DNA of 64,000 bases from positions 5,568,501-5,632,500 of the forward strand of contig NC_091664.1 in the NCBI RefSeq assembly GCF_042453785.1, written 5' to 3'. The DNA is from Malus domestica. Taxonomy: Eukaryota; Streptophyta; Magnoliopsida; Rosales; Rosaceae. Shown piece by piece: positions 29,101 through 41,400 of this stretch (its first letter is position 1; each line of letters opens with the position of its first letter). The notes under the pieces were generated by a model, which saw only the letters and a program-made list of their open reading frames with translations, had not been told where the DNA came from and did not search any database. The translations under genes were made by a program, and so were the position numbers.

Positions 29101-30132
29101 ATGCTATAAGTAACACTAGACGTTGTCCCAAAACTGGTATCATCAGTGAGGCTGCCAGCTGGTCCTGGGAGCTCATTTGAGAGTTTACGATCTTTTGATG
29201 GATTCATAACTGAACACATAACATTAGCATATTGAACTTCTGGTTTGGACCCAACCCCACATGCTTGTACAAATTCTTCTTTTATATGCTGAATCGAATG
29301 TGCATAGTCCAGCCCAAAAAGGACCTACAATTTAATGTATACCAAGTTAGATTCGGTAACCTCACCAAAACAAAATGCAGTGCGCAACTTTCCGCAACTT
29401 ATGTACATTGGCAAGAATCTACATTCCACTAGTTAATAACTGAATCAATTACGCCAATCATTGTACGATTTCTAGTACTTAATGCGACAGAAATGATTAT
29501 TAGCGATCAGCCGATACTGAATTGAAAGCGAATAATTATGATATACCAAAACACGCCTCCGATTTTCGAGAGCATAATGTGATAGATTGTTGACACAATC
29601 AAGCACACTGATGGGAGCCTTCCCGAAAACAAAGAAAGCTGGAAGCGTCGTTGTCCTGCCAAAACTCAATCAAGTAAGAGAGATGAATGAATGATATGAG
29701 CCTGCCTTCATCCAATCAAGTAAAACTAGTAGTAGTGAATACTCACGGGCTGAGGCAGGTGTGGCCGTAATGAACAACACAATCAGCATCGACGTGCGAC
29801 GCTCCCACCTCGTCCACACAGCAACTACCGTAGGCCGTGTCCGCCATCACGAACAAGGACACCTCCGGGACGTCGTCGTTTAGGTCGGCGCCGGGTTTTC
29901 TTAGTGAACGGAGCTTGGCCCTCAGAGCACTCACCACTCTCACAGAGTCCTTCAGAAGCTCATCCGGGAACTGACATTCAATTCAGTCCAAATTCAAATT
30001 CAATAGATCAATTCAATGAAGATTCAAAATATATATATATATATATAATACCTGTAGAGCAACTCTGGTGAAGTTGTTAGTGTGAATGAAGTCGGCGGTA
30101 GAAGCAATTTCGTAATTTGATTCAAACTCCAT
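26140..30132 (-). CDS. DPH2: DPH2, diphthamide biosynthesis protein 2 (504 aa, 10 exons)
   Basis: Exons: 30132-30052, 29970-29747, 29655-29547, 29324-28979, 28497-28428, 28260-28193, 27685-27570, 27480-27374, 27097-26958, 26393-26140. All introns have GT-AG ends and the 1515 nt total is in phase. DPH2 pairs with DPH1 to transfer the 3-amino-3-carboxypropyl group of SAM to a histidine of eEF2, the first step of diphthamide synthesis in the cytosol. Seen: FPDELLKDS at residue 28, conserved cysteines in MADTAYGSCCVDEVGASHV (about 77-78) and in DCVVHYGHTCLSP (about 91 and 99), and a later CDVFIYVSCAQTALLDSKEY with the PFE segment. These are the family's iron-sulphur region landmarks. Length fits plant DPH2. 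Nothing looks broken. Confidence 0.96.
28897..28920. repeat. (AC)n microsatellite in a DPH2 intron
   Basis: Twelve AC units between exons 4 and 5 of DPH2. Confidence 0.95.
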
Positions 30133-31212
30133 GACCGAATAAAATTACTCTGAAACGACAAGCAAGATCAAAGCTTTTGGCCCTTGAAAAAGTAGATTTT
30201 CAAGAACTCTTTTTTCTTGCTCAGGAAGAAGATGAACTGAAGGAGGAGGAGGAGGAGGAGGGGGAATGGCTGCTACTCGCTTCGCTTGAGTACGGACTGA
30301 GGAGACTGGACTCAACAGGTGGGAAGGCCCAGGCCTTGGGGCTGAGGTGTACGGGGTTTCATCTTCAAGGCCCGTTTTGAGGCCCAAATTGGAACAAGGA
30401 TTGTCACTTTAAGTTACACATCGAATCTCGTCATTTCATCAAAAACTATTTTCTTTTTTAGTGTAAAATATATAATTGTACTATAAAAAATAAAAAATAA
30501 AGTCACTCATCAAATCTCGTCGTTTCATCAAAAACTCTATCCGACTCCTATTTTGAATTTTCCTCGCGATTCCTGTGAATTAGTATCCAAATTTGAAATT
30601 TGAATTCGTGTGAAGAAAATAAATAGAGTGATACATGATTCCTGTTTTACTTCAATCTCTAACAACTCTCTTACCTCGATCTCCAACAACTCTCTTTTTG
30701 TCTTTCTGTAACAATTTACTTATTTTAAATATATTCCAATGGAAACAAGCAGCACAAGCTGGTGCTATACTAATTTTTATAGTGGGGTGGACTTAACCTG
30801 CAAGACTTATTAATTTGTGATTGCGATAGTCATTAGCCAGTCAGATTTTTTGAGAATGACTTACATAGAACGGATTTACAGTCACGTAATGTCTCGTATC
30901 TAATAACACATTCTCAAGTGCAAATTTTTCTCCACGTGACAATGTATTATAAGATTGGGATTTCACGTGGCAATGAACTTGTTCCATATAAGTTGCTCTC
31001 AGATGTAGTTGTCGATTAAACATAGAAAAACAAAATGACAGATAATAATACTGATGAAACATTGACTTAATAGACTGATCGGATGAAGTAATAGCTAGGA
31101 AGCAAATCAGTAGACTACTAAAATTAATAAAACAATAAGAAATTAACAAAGACTTAAAGCATTGACTTCACTCTATGTACAGTTACAATACAACAAGAAG
31201 TGAGATACACCA
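30133..31212. other. Region between divergent DPH2 and the DUF247 gene
   Basis: The DPH2 upstream region includes a GA-rich block (30237-30270). A phrase near CATCGAATCTCGTC.TTTCATC occurs twice (about 30418 and 30507). No gene seen. Confidence 0.5.
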
Positions 31213-32890
31213 ATGGCAATGGGGAAGGGCAACTTCAGCAGCAGCTGGTTTCTCTTGCACAAGATAACCATGACGAAATTTCATGGTTTGGCGGCCGGAA
31301 GGGGAACAAGAGCTGCTGCGCTTCACGTAATCAAAGCGAGAAGTTTCAGCGGCTCGTCAAACACGAAAGCTTTGCTAAAACAAGAATTGCAGAGTGAGAT
31401 TCCTGGAGAGAGTAGCTCTGTCTGCATTTACAAAATTCCTAATACATTTCGCCAAGTAAAAAGCAAGGCTTACCAACCAAGTATTGTCTCCATTGGCCCT
31501 TACCATCATGGACTGCCGAGCTTACAGGAAATGGAAAAACTGAAGCGAGTATACTTTCACCGCGTCTTTAAACCAAAGCCAGAAGAACTGGATCAGGCGA
31601 CCGAGGCAATGCAGAAACTAGAGGAGGCGGCTCGGAGCTGCTACTCCGAAGAATCCAAGCTATGCAGCGAGGAATTTGTCAAGATGATGCTCATTGATGG
31701 TTGCTTCATCGTAGAGTTGCTCAGAGACTCGATGCAACAAGATTTCGTACATACACCCTCCACCATTAAAAGGTGGATGCTGCCAACTCTCCGTCAGGAT
31801 TTAATCAAGCTTGAAAATCAGCTCCCTCTGTTTGTTTTACGTGAATTGTTTCAGCTGACAGCGAGAAGCTCTTGTTTTTCTTCTGAGCACGAGCAACCAG
31901 CATCTTTGGAACTGGAAGCCCTTGCCCTTCGCTTCATTAACCCGCTACTGCAAGGACATCTAGATCCGAACAAACCCTTGGAACATTTTACGCCAAAACA
32001 GTTACAAGCACAAGCACTTTCTTCATCTTTTCCACCATAGTATCCGTCCAGACCATGAAAAGGGCTTCTCTACCCTTCCATGGCAAGAGCCACGAGGGAA
32101 GCAAACCCAGCTGATCCGGTCCATACAGGAGCTAAAGGAGGCTGGTGTCAAGCTCAAGACTGATATGAATCGTCAGCCATTAGATATAAGTTTCAGAAGC
32201 ACGCTGAGGGGAAAGGTTCTGACTATCCCTCAAATACACATCAATGATCATAGAGGTACTTTGTTTCGTAACCTGCTGGCATTTGAAAAATGTCACCGGA
32301 ATTGCCATCAAGATGTTACAAGCTATCTGTTTTTTCTCGACGGTCTGATCAATTCATCCAAGGATGTAGGGCTTCTCCACTATCATGGAGTCCTCCAACA
32401 TTCTCTAGGCAGCAACAGAAGCGTGGCGAAACTTGTCAACAACCTCTGCAAGGAAGTTGGTCCGGATGCATCCCAGACATACTTATACAGGGTGATTGGC
32501 GATGCCAACTTCTACTATGATTCTAAACTTGCAAAAGTAAGAGCAGCATTGGTGCACCACTATTTAAGTAGCTGGGTTGTGGGCATCTCAACGCTCGGTG
32601 GAATCTTAGCTCTTTACCTCACCTTGATTCAGACCGGCTGTGGAGTTGCCGCTGCCAAAAAGGATTTGGAGCACAAGTTCAGTTTCGGAGCCTTTCTCAA
32701 GGATTCGTTGTTCATAACATATCTGGAAAAGATTCTAGTCTTCAGTAAGGATTTGGAGCACAAGTTCTATGTCGGAGCCTTTCTCACTGACGAGGACAGT
32801 GACAAGGACAGTGACGAGGACAATGACGAGGCCCTTAATGCCATGGACTGGCCACATGATTTGGAACAATTTATGGAATCAATGTTTTAA
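31213..32890 (+). pseudogene. DUF247 (UPF0481) protein gene with a frameshift
   Basis: The intronless frame from 31213 has the N-terminal landmarks of the plant DUF247 family: CIYKIPNTFRQV, QPSIVSIGPYHHG, MMLIDGCFIVELLRD and IKLENQLPLFVLREL. Near 32005-32015 the frame shifts from 1 to 2 (the first frame stops at 32038-32040). The second frame continues from about 32015 to 32890 with LFFLDGLINSSKDV, HSLGSNRSVAKL and a C-terminal membrane helix (WVVGISTLGGILALYLTLIQ). After the helix comes an unusual tail with a KDLEHKF..GAFL duplication 87 nt apart and an Asp/Glu repeat. DUF247 proteins are plasma-membrane-associated and mostly uncharacterised; some act in self-incompatibility. A one-base error in the assembly is the alternative to true decay. 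Confidence 0.88.
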
Positions 32891-33125
32891 GTTACCAGAT
32901 CAGTATGAGTTCAATGGTTGATTTTCGTTTTTAGTTTTTGTTCTGAATTATGAGACAAATAATTGACAGATTATCAGTTTCGGGTGTTTTCTCTTCTTTT
33001 TAATCTTTTTGGGTCTGAGACGATTATCGGTTTGAGCATATGGTAATGTAACTTTGTTTGAAATTCAAATGAATGATGTACAAAATTAAAAGAAGGGAAA
33101 AGGAAAATATACATATTATTTCTGT

Positions 33126-36100
33126 TCACTTGCGAAGATAAATGACGGCATCAAAGCGGAAGTTTTCACCTGCTTCGAAAGCATCTTCAAGATCTTCAAA
33201 GCTTTGCTCCACTCTCAAGTCCTTTCTAACCTCTAAACCTTCCTGCACCAATTACAAAATCAAATAAATAGATGTATGTAAACTCAAGTTTCATTGAAGA
33301 AAAAGGAAAAATCTCTTGGCTGACTTATGCAATGTCAAGATAATGAACTCCCAGGGAGCAGCATTTTTACAACTTTATGAAGAAGTTATAAACTTTCATG
33401 GTTTGATAGATAAGAAAACATCAACCGTCTGATTGGTTTACATGATTGATTGTGGCTAAGTTACTTGAAAGATATTACAAATCAATCTCTGTTAGACTGA
33501 TAGCAACAGAAATGTGATACAAACAAAAGGACAAATTTCGTAAAACTGAGTTCATTAAATTTAACAAAGCGGCTTAATGCATTTTGAACCAGTATACTTG
33601 GTCATAGTAAATCTAACAACAACATGCAAGAATTTCCCAGATGAAGCATGTACAAGAAAATAAAATAAAATTACAGAATACCAAACAACTACCTTCTCTA
33701 CATATTCAGCTACCGCCGAATTGATCACTTTCTTGATTACTTGCTTATAAACTTTCGAAGGTCCAAGGACTTCTAGTAAAATGTCTCTAGGTATCTGCTA
33801 GACAATAAAAAGAGTATGAGTAAAAGGATGCAACTGTACAAATGCAATTATACGTAATTTACTGAGTGCTCGAGTATAAATGCATACAATTGTACATGTA
33901 AACTAACAAGTATATATATACCATGAAATCTGTGTGTGTGTGAGTGTGTGTGTGTGTCAGACTGGAGAGTACACAAAAAGTTAAAAACAAAATTAAGTTG
34001 CTGAACAGAAGGATTCAGAAGGAAGCCAGTAGTTTTCTGTATAGGTGTGATCGATATAACAAAATTAAGTTGTTGATTCATATGAAACTAATCATATCCA
34101 AGTCAACATATTAACTGCAGCGGCATACTTGGGAGTTAAGAACTTACATTGGGTGTCTTGCCTGGTAGTCCCGGTTTCATTTATCAGCGAAGATAACCAG
34201 GGGAAGAAATCAAGAAAAAAAAGTTAGAATTGTCTGGAAAAAGGAAACAAGACATAAAAGAATAAATATTCTCCCAAATTGTATAAAAAAAGAGGTGCAA
34301 AGGTCCTTGTTAATAACTCCCAAATCATTTCTCTTCACAAATGCAAATAATGATGTAAGCCACTTAATTGACACTTACAACGTTTGAAGAATGAGTGAAG
34401 ATCATCATAAGTAGTTCACACTATTTGAATATAATAGAATTTTAAAATCTTACCTCCCTTCACTCTTCGAAATCCAGGTATTGGTTGGGCTGCAGTAACC
34501 ATTTTATTAAAAACTTCGTCAAAAATTGCTTGAGTTTTAGCACCAGATGCCTCTACGTTTATCTGATGAAAAGATTTTTATATGGTCAAAATTTACAACC
34601 ATTTAAAAAAATTACAAATATCTACAATAGAAACGTGTCTATCATGAAACAAGAACAGAGAGCAAAGGTCGTCTTGATCACTTTTTGGGCCTAAATATCT
34701 TCACATTATAATAACTTTCCCTTCCGTCATCCACTTAGGAATGTCGTGTTCTTACTAACCTTTAAAAACATAAAAAATAAAACAAAATAGAAAAAGCTTC
34801 TCAACTGAAATTTTGTTGTCGTCATACCTTCAGTTCACCAGCATCATTGGCACCTGAAGTAGTAACAGTAACAGGCAAGTCGTCAATCTGAGATGAAGAT
34901 ACTCCAATGTCTTCTGTGCCTATGTTAGGTGAAACCAATAGTTAAAAATACTTGGCGATTGCATAGAGAAGTAACAGCACTGGTTTAATAGGACTAGGCA
35001 CTTAGGCAGAAAATACTTGACAACCGCACCTGATAATACAGCACAAATTGGAGGAAAATACTTATGACTTTTCCTGTAAAGGAAATTCAGAAATTTAGAA
35101 CTCAAATATTGATTCAAAAACAATAAACCACTCATTTATAAACACGTTACCCTTAGTCTACCTACCCCAACAATTTAAGTAAGCAAACAGAGAAATAAAT
35201 ACAAATAAAAAGAACTAAACCAGTCTTATAACCTTTTACATATTCTGTTGAATATATATATATATATAAGAAAAACTCATAAAAATTTGAAAAAGCAACA
35301 TTAGTGACTGCATACAAACTATGACGAGCTTTGGAAAAACTCACTAACTAGTAATAACTTGCTAAAGAACCATATACAGATCAAATTGGCTGTATTATCC
35401 TCATACAAAATTGTAACTCAAGCATGCATTTAATTAACACCTTCGAAATCTGCAAAGCTCAAGAATAGCTTAAGAAGTTACTCTCGGGCATTCGTTTAAC
35501 TTATAAAGGTCGTACCCAGTGCACAAGGCTCCCGCTTTACGCAGGGTCTGGGAGAGGTGAATGTCGGCTAGCCTTACCCCCATTTATGGAGAGGCTGCTC
35601 CCAAGTCTCGAACCCGAGACCTACCGCACAAAATCTATGTTATAGGATAAATAATAGAAAGGTAAGTAGTACAAGTAATTATTACCTTCTGGAAATTGAT
35701 TGAGCAGCATATGTGATGTGATTGGAGGATTTTGCACTTGTGCAAGTAAGGCTTGGAAAAGAGCCACCAATTTTCTGATCGTGCCTAATTACCTGTACAA
35801 AAGTTTGGTAACTTGAAGAGTTCGTTTGTCTCGCGGAAAACAACTTTCATGAAAAATGTACATACTTTAAGCAATTCACTTGCTGTTAACCGGAAAATGG
35901 ATATACAAAGTTAATTCCCGTGCAACCAATCCGGCTTTACCGGAGTTAATCACGCGAAACCACCAATAGAAAGCAGTAGAGAAAGGGAGCAAGACATGAA
36001 TAAAAACCCATGAACAAGGATTTTGGTAAAGCTTATTGTATCCAAGCAAAAATCTTTTCGATTTTAATTTGATTTTGACAACATTAACAGAAACAACATT

Positions 36101-36396
36101 ACAAATTGTACACAAATACTTGTCTTCTGGGTTCGAATTCGATACAAAAATGAAGAAAGAACATAGAAACAAACACAAAGTTTCGAACTTCTCACTGACT
36201 AAATAGAATTAACAAATACAACCCAGTATTTGGGTAGTGACTATAAAATAAAAAATGGATAAGAATGTCATACAAAATTGATATGTTGAAGAAAAAGGAG
36301 AGAAACAAACAAAACAAAAGAAAAAGGAGGAGCTTGTTTGTTAACCTTAGAATTTAAACTCGAGAAGGGGAGGCTGAAATTAACGGCCATTTCCAT
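33126..36396 (-). CDS. Plastid-type trigger-factor-domain protein (211 aa, 8 exons)
   Basis: Exons: 36396-36346, 35792-35686, 35073-35030, 34919-34828, 34562-34454, 34161-34148, 33794-33693, 33242-33126. They sum to 636 nt with every junction in phase. The first about 65 residues are Ser/Thr/Lys/Arg-rich and look like a transit peptide. After about residue 90 the sequence matches the ribosome-binding domain of bacterial trigger factor in its plant single-domain form (VFNKMVTAAQPIPGFRRVKG, which holds the GFR ribosome-contact motif). It probably binds nascent chains or acts as a chaperone in the chloroplast; that role is inferred. Exon 6 is only 14 nt. The peptidyl-prolyl isomerase and C-terminal chaperone domains of bacterial trigger factor are absent. 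Confidence 0.88.
35505..35630 (-). mobile_element. Au-type SINE, 5'-truncated, in an intron
   Basis: On the minus strand it runs from GGTCTCGGGTTCGAGAC (polymerase III box B) through GGGGGTAAGGCTAGCCGACA to GCGGGAGCCTTGTGCACTGG and GTACGACCTTTAT. I recognise this as the Au SINE consensus of angiosperms. The part before box B, including box A, is missing. It lies between exons 3 and 2 of the trigger-factor-domain gene, in the same orientation as the gene. Confidence 0.85.
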
Positions 36397-38403
36397 GATC
36401 TCCTGCAATTCTGCCTTCCCTGTAATATCAGTTTCACTGCCACGTCCAGCAGCCGAAGAGCATCAAACCCAGAAGCCACCAAATGTATTTGTGTTGGTAA
36501 CTTGGTGGGGTGCTTTGGGGGCCAAAGCAGTGCAGCGCGTTGAAGATAGGCACGGTTGCAGGACAGAGAGGTATCCGCCACGCCCGACCCGATAAAATCT
36601 GTTCGCCAAAAATGTGGGATGAATGGATCAGACCCGTGCGGTCACAAGGCCCAATATTTAGTCGCCTTTTAGGTTAAAAGTGATTTTTAAAAATGTGTCA
36701 CGTAGTTTTAATTTTCTCATTTTGTACTCTAAGAAGTTGAATGGTTGAAATTTATGCCTAATGTTTTGTCCTTTCGTTGAATTGATGACATAACAAGAGT
36801 CACATCTATTTATAAGTTAGCGTAGAAATCATAATTGAATCAGGTATCATGGAGTTTTACCTTCTCCTTAATCAATATTTTATATTTTAAAAGGACAACA
36901 AATCACGTGTTTAGTCTCAATGATGTAAGTGTGGCTTGTAAATATACTAAAAATAGATTCCCTACATGTTACATCATCAGTTTAACCGAGGTTCATATAG
37001 TCAAAAAGATAGAAAGTCAAAAGTTGATACGGCAAGTAGTCCTCTACCACAATAGTGGAGATGAGTGTTGTCTTTGCATCACGGTGTGGGTTTGAACTCC
37101 GTTGGTAAGTGGTCCTCTATCATAGTGGTGGAGAGGAGAAGTGTAAAATGTAATTACCAAAAAAATATTCATCACGGTGTGGGTTTGAACTCCGTTGGAG
37201 ATGTTAGGTATTTTTCATGTTCTGCTGCCGGCTGCTTCATGCTTCTATTATATTGTCAATGTTGTGCAACTTTTCTTTAGATAACAATGAAGATGAACAA
37301 AACTTAAAGGATGTTAATTGTGATTAATTGATAAATATAATTAATGACATGAGATTAATTTAACTAAATCTCATGCAGTTAACTCTCACTCTTTCACTCG
37401 TAAAAAGAAAAAAATGTTTTGGGGGTAGAATTTCTACTCTTATGTAAGCTACATTATAACTTCATCTTACCTAGAGTGGTGGAGTGCCACACCCTAGATG
37501 GCGAGAGTCCAATATCCAAAAACATCACTAGCTTGCGCTCTATCCCGCGTAGCATGAGACACATGGAATCTTCAATTTGACAGAGATGAGATTCTAACGT
37601 TTGCTCCTAGCTAAGATTGGCCAGAGAGTGCTAGCACAACTCTCGCTTCATGGTTATCTCATCTTTTCGACAACAAATTTAAAGAAAAAATAGAGGGTTT
37701 TTCCTCCAAGATGTAGAGTTTGTATGAATCAAAGTGTGGGGTTCGTAGACAAACTCCTCCCTTCTTTTGTTTTGAACAAAGTTTTGGTTCATCATTCTAT
37801 AATTCTTGAACAAAATGCGAATGATTTCGTTTTTAAATACACACAATTTAGCTTCCACTCCTTTAGTTAATTTTAACGCATGAATTATTAAAAAATAAAA
37901 TTCTAAATTTTGCAAGTTTCCTTCTCAACAAGTATGATCGTCCAATTAGCAAGATAATAATATAACTACAATACTGTTGACCTATTTTCGGATAGAAGTC
38001 GTACATTTATAGAAACACACACAAAGAAGAAAAGACCACTTGGAGGAAGTGCCACCACATCAAGTTTTCATTCAAATAAAGTCGGTTTTGGTGCATTAGA
38101 AGACAAGAGGGTAACTTGGAAGCTGCCTGGGTATACTTATGAATTGTGAGATCTTTAAACAAAATGGTGGGAGGGTTCCAAATCAAATAGAGGCAACTAA
38201 GAACTATATGCACACGTAACGTTCGGGAAGAAAAAAAAAAGTTTAATTGCTCAGAAAAATGATGGCCATTGTTTGAATCCTATATGCCCAAGAAGTTAGA
38301 GCCATACCAAGTTGATTTACATGTAGGTAAGCAAAATGATGCACCTTCTACTGCTTGTCTTTTGCAACAAGCATAGGCGCTTCCTACTCCGACCAAATGC
38401 AAA
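36397..38403. other. Intergenic DNA
   Basis: No gene supported. 37073-37110 and 37170-37200 share CATCACGGTGTGGGTTTGAA with the following ACTCCGTTGG. This contains a box-B-like GGTTTGAACTCC, so a SINE tail duplicated about 100 bp apart is possible. Confidence 0.45.
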
Positions 38404-41400
38404 CTACGTAACTTGATTTTGGTTTTCAAGTTTGTTCCATAAGTAAAATGCTCTCCTGATGATTGGATCAGCTGAAAATCCTTCCGCATATGCACTTATA
38501 GCAGTTAGGAGGCTCGTGAATTTCTCCCCATTGTCCTGTAACCATCCGAAATTTTGAATCAGCTCCTCAAATAGTCATTAACAACCACAAACACGAATTG
38601 TTTTCATCACATCAAAAGATTTCACACTTATGCTAAATGCACGCGCTCGAGCATGTTTAAATTAGTTAAGCAGGATATAGACAAAACTCAATCGCTTTGT
38701 ACTTTTATAAACATCTTGAACACTGATAAGTTTGGGGTTTCTGGATTCATTTTCATTATTCAAACAACATCTATTCTAAGATAGCTTAAAATTTGAAGAT
38801 ATCAATGAATGTCACAAAGGGAAATATGTATTACAACGTAGTTAAGTGACCGAACTAAGTGACCTCTACATACGTTGCTTCTTCCTCCATGCGGTTAATA
38901 CAATATGCTAAATCAAAAGTTATGCGTGGTCTATTAATATAGTATCACAAATCAAACAAGTAGTTGTACTCAGATGACTTGCTTTATGGGATTGTATTAA
39001 CTAAATACTCCAAAATTATAGTTTCGAAAAGAAGATAACTTCGTATAAGTCTAATTGCACAAACCTCAGGCTTGTGAAATGGCAGATCTTTTGTGGCAAA
39101 AGGTACCATGTACAGTGGAAGATCAGAGCGTAGTAGCGCCTGTCAATATACAAAGGAATTACATATCAAATGATTATACAGAGGAAGTACATATCAAAAC
39201 AATATTAACATCTGTTGTTAAAGAGTACTAGCTAATATGAATGAAAATGACAACCAGAAGATAATTGCTCTAGCCAGAAAAAATTCAAAATCTGCAAAAA
39301 TAAAGGGTGCTGTTATTGGCACTCCAAAATAGTCAAACTGCGCTCCTTTAAAGAAACTTAGGAGAGAAATAACACGAAAGAGTGCAGAATGACTTTTTGG
39401 GAATGCCAATAACAGCTCCCAAATAAATTATACAAAATCCTATATTAGTTAAATTCTAATTTAAAGATTTCAGTCTTACTTATTTTATACGTTTTTTTTT
39501 TCTACATGTAATAGTTATACATAACAGAGTAACAAGAAAGAGAAGTGTACTGAAGACCGACTTGAACTTGGTTCAAGCACATATGCATAGGTTAAAATCT
39601 TTTCTTGGTTACAGCAAAGGTCTGGACTTTGTTCAGATTGCTAGTCCTTCTATTAGTTTGGCTTTGATTGACTACTCAATTCAAGAAAAAGCTCAAATGC
39701 AAACTGATGAGGTAGCTTTTCTTTTCGTATAAGATGAAAATCATTGTAAGTGAATAAAGGGAAGATTTTTGTATTATGAGAAGACGTTCATATTATAAGA
39801 ATATGCTAAACGGGCTGAAACTCTTGTCAAGGGTTCTTCACAAGCTTGTCAACAAGCTTCATCTTTTTGTTCAATAAACATGTTTGTATGGGTTTGACTT
39901 TGGTTCACTTATGGATTTAAGCTTCGGAAGGAAGATTCAGCTTGAATTGATTCTTCAACAAACAAATATTAACAGGCTTTTTCTCAAGCAAAACTTGAGC
40001 TGTCCAAGAGCAGAAAATTATAAGGGAACATCAGTCCTCCCCACAAAAATGTAGTACATTAACATGTAGTCTAAGTTGATCACTGACAGAAAATTACAAA
40101 TTTACAATGCTTTCATCTTTTCTTCTGATTATCAGAATTTGAATTTTTTTTTTTTTAATTTGGTAAATGAGGACTAAGCCCAATTTTATCAGGAACAAGA
40201 ATTTATTTTTAACACTAATAACTAATTATTAAGATAAATAAGTGTTTATCTTCTATGAAAAAACAAAACTGTTTTTTATAAAAATGGGTAAACTGGTCCC
40301 TTATGAAAATAGAAAAGGAAAGCTAGAAGAGAAACTGGATAAAGAAAATACGATTACCAAGTTCTTGCTCAAGAGAGCCTGGTCAGCATTTTCTATCAAG
40401 GTCTGCAAGGAGAAAACAGATGCAGCATTGTGAGTTAAACATGATAAGTTCTGAACAGTTATAAATTAGCTTACAGCCTGGTAATACTGACTTTCCAAGC
40501 CATTTAAAGGCATACACCTAGTCTAATAACCTCAGTAATCCAAAGAAACTTTTCTGAGCACATGGAGAACAAATTGAAGCATTACTCAGAGTTTAATAAA
40601 ATGTGGATCCAACTGCAGGAGGATCCATGCAAATCTCTCGTCCCTACCTGTGGGCCAATTTACGGTAAAAAACCAGCCGGGACAAGATCTGCTTCCTTAT
40701 TATTGATCCAGACAAAATTCATCAAAACTTGAATGTGTGAGGGGCAATGGAATTCAGTGAGAATTAGTTTAGATTTGTGAACTGAATTCAATGAGCGTTA
40801 TAGTGTATTTGTTCCCTTTTGAATTAAAATCCTTTTTGAACTCGAAAGTTGGTTCTATCTGGCATAAAGTGATTAGAAACAAGTATGGTCTCAGTGACAA
40901 CGGCTGGGATTCCAAGATAGTGTGGTATGGATCAAGTAGAAGTCCTTGGAAGGATATTTCCCACGGTTATATTTATTTTCTGGAGTGTTGCCGCTTTGTT
41001 CTTGGTAAAGGAGATCGAATTAGATTTTGGGAAGACATTTGGCTGGGCAAAAGCTCTTTACAATTCTCATTTCACAGGCAGTACAACATTTCCATGTTTT
41101 ATAACAAGAGTATTTCTAGTGTAGCGAGTTTTGCTGAACATTCTCTGAATTGGGACCTTGGCTTTTGAAGGAATCTGTGATGTGGAATTAGATGAGTTGT
41201 CATCTTTCTTGACAAGATTGGATCAGACTCGCATACACCCGTCAAGCGTTGATGCAAGAAATAGGATTCTCGATTCTTCAGGAAGCTTCTCTGTTAAATC
41301 TTATTGCGGTTTCCTACTCAAAAACGGTGCAGACAGAGGTTTTCAGGCTTATGGGGTTTGGAAATCTAAAGTTCCTACTAAAGTATAGGTTTTTACTTGG

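Noticed and set aside
36338..36595. 85-codon plus-strand ORF
   Set aside because: Antisense to exon 1 and the upstream region of the trigger-factor-domain gene.
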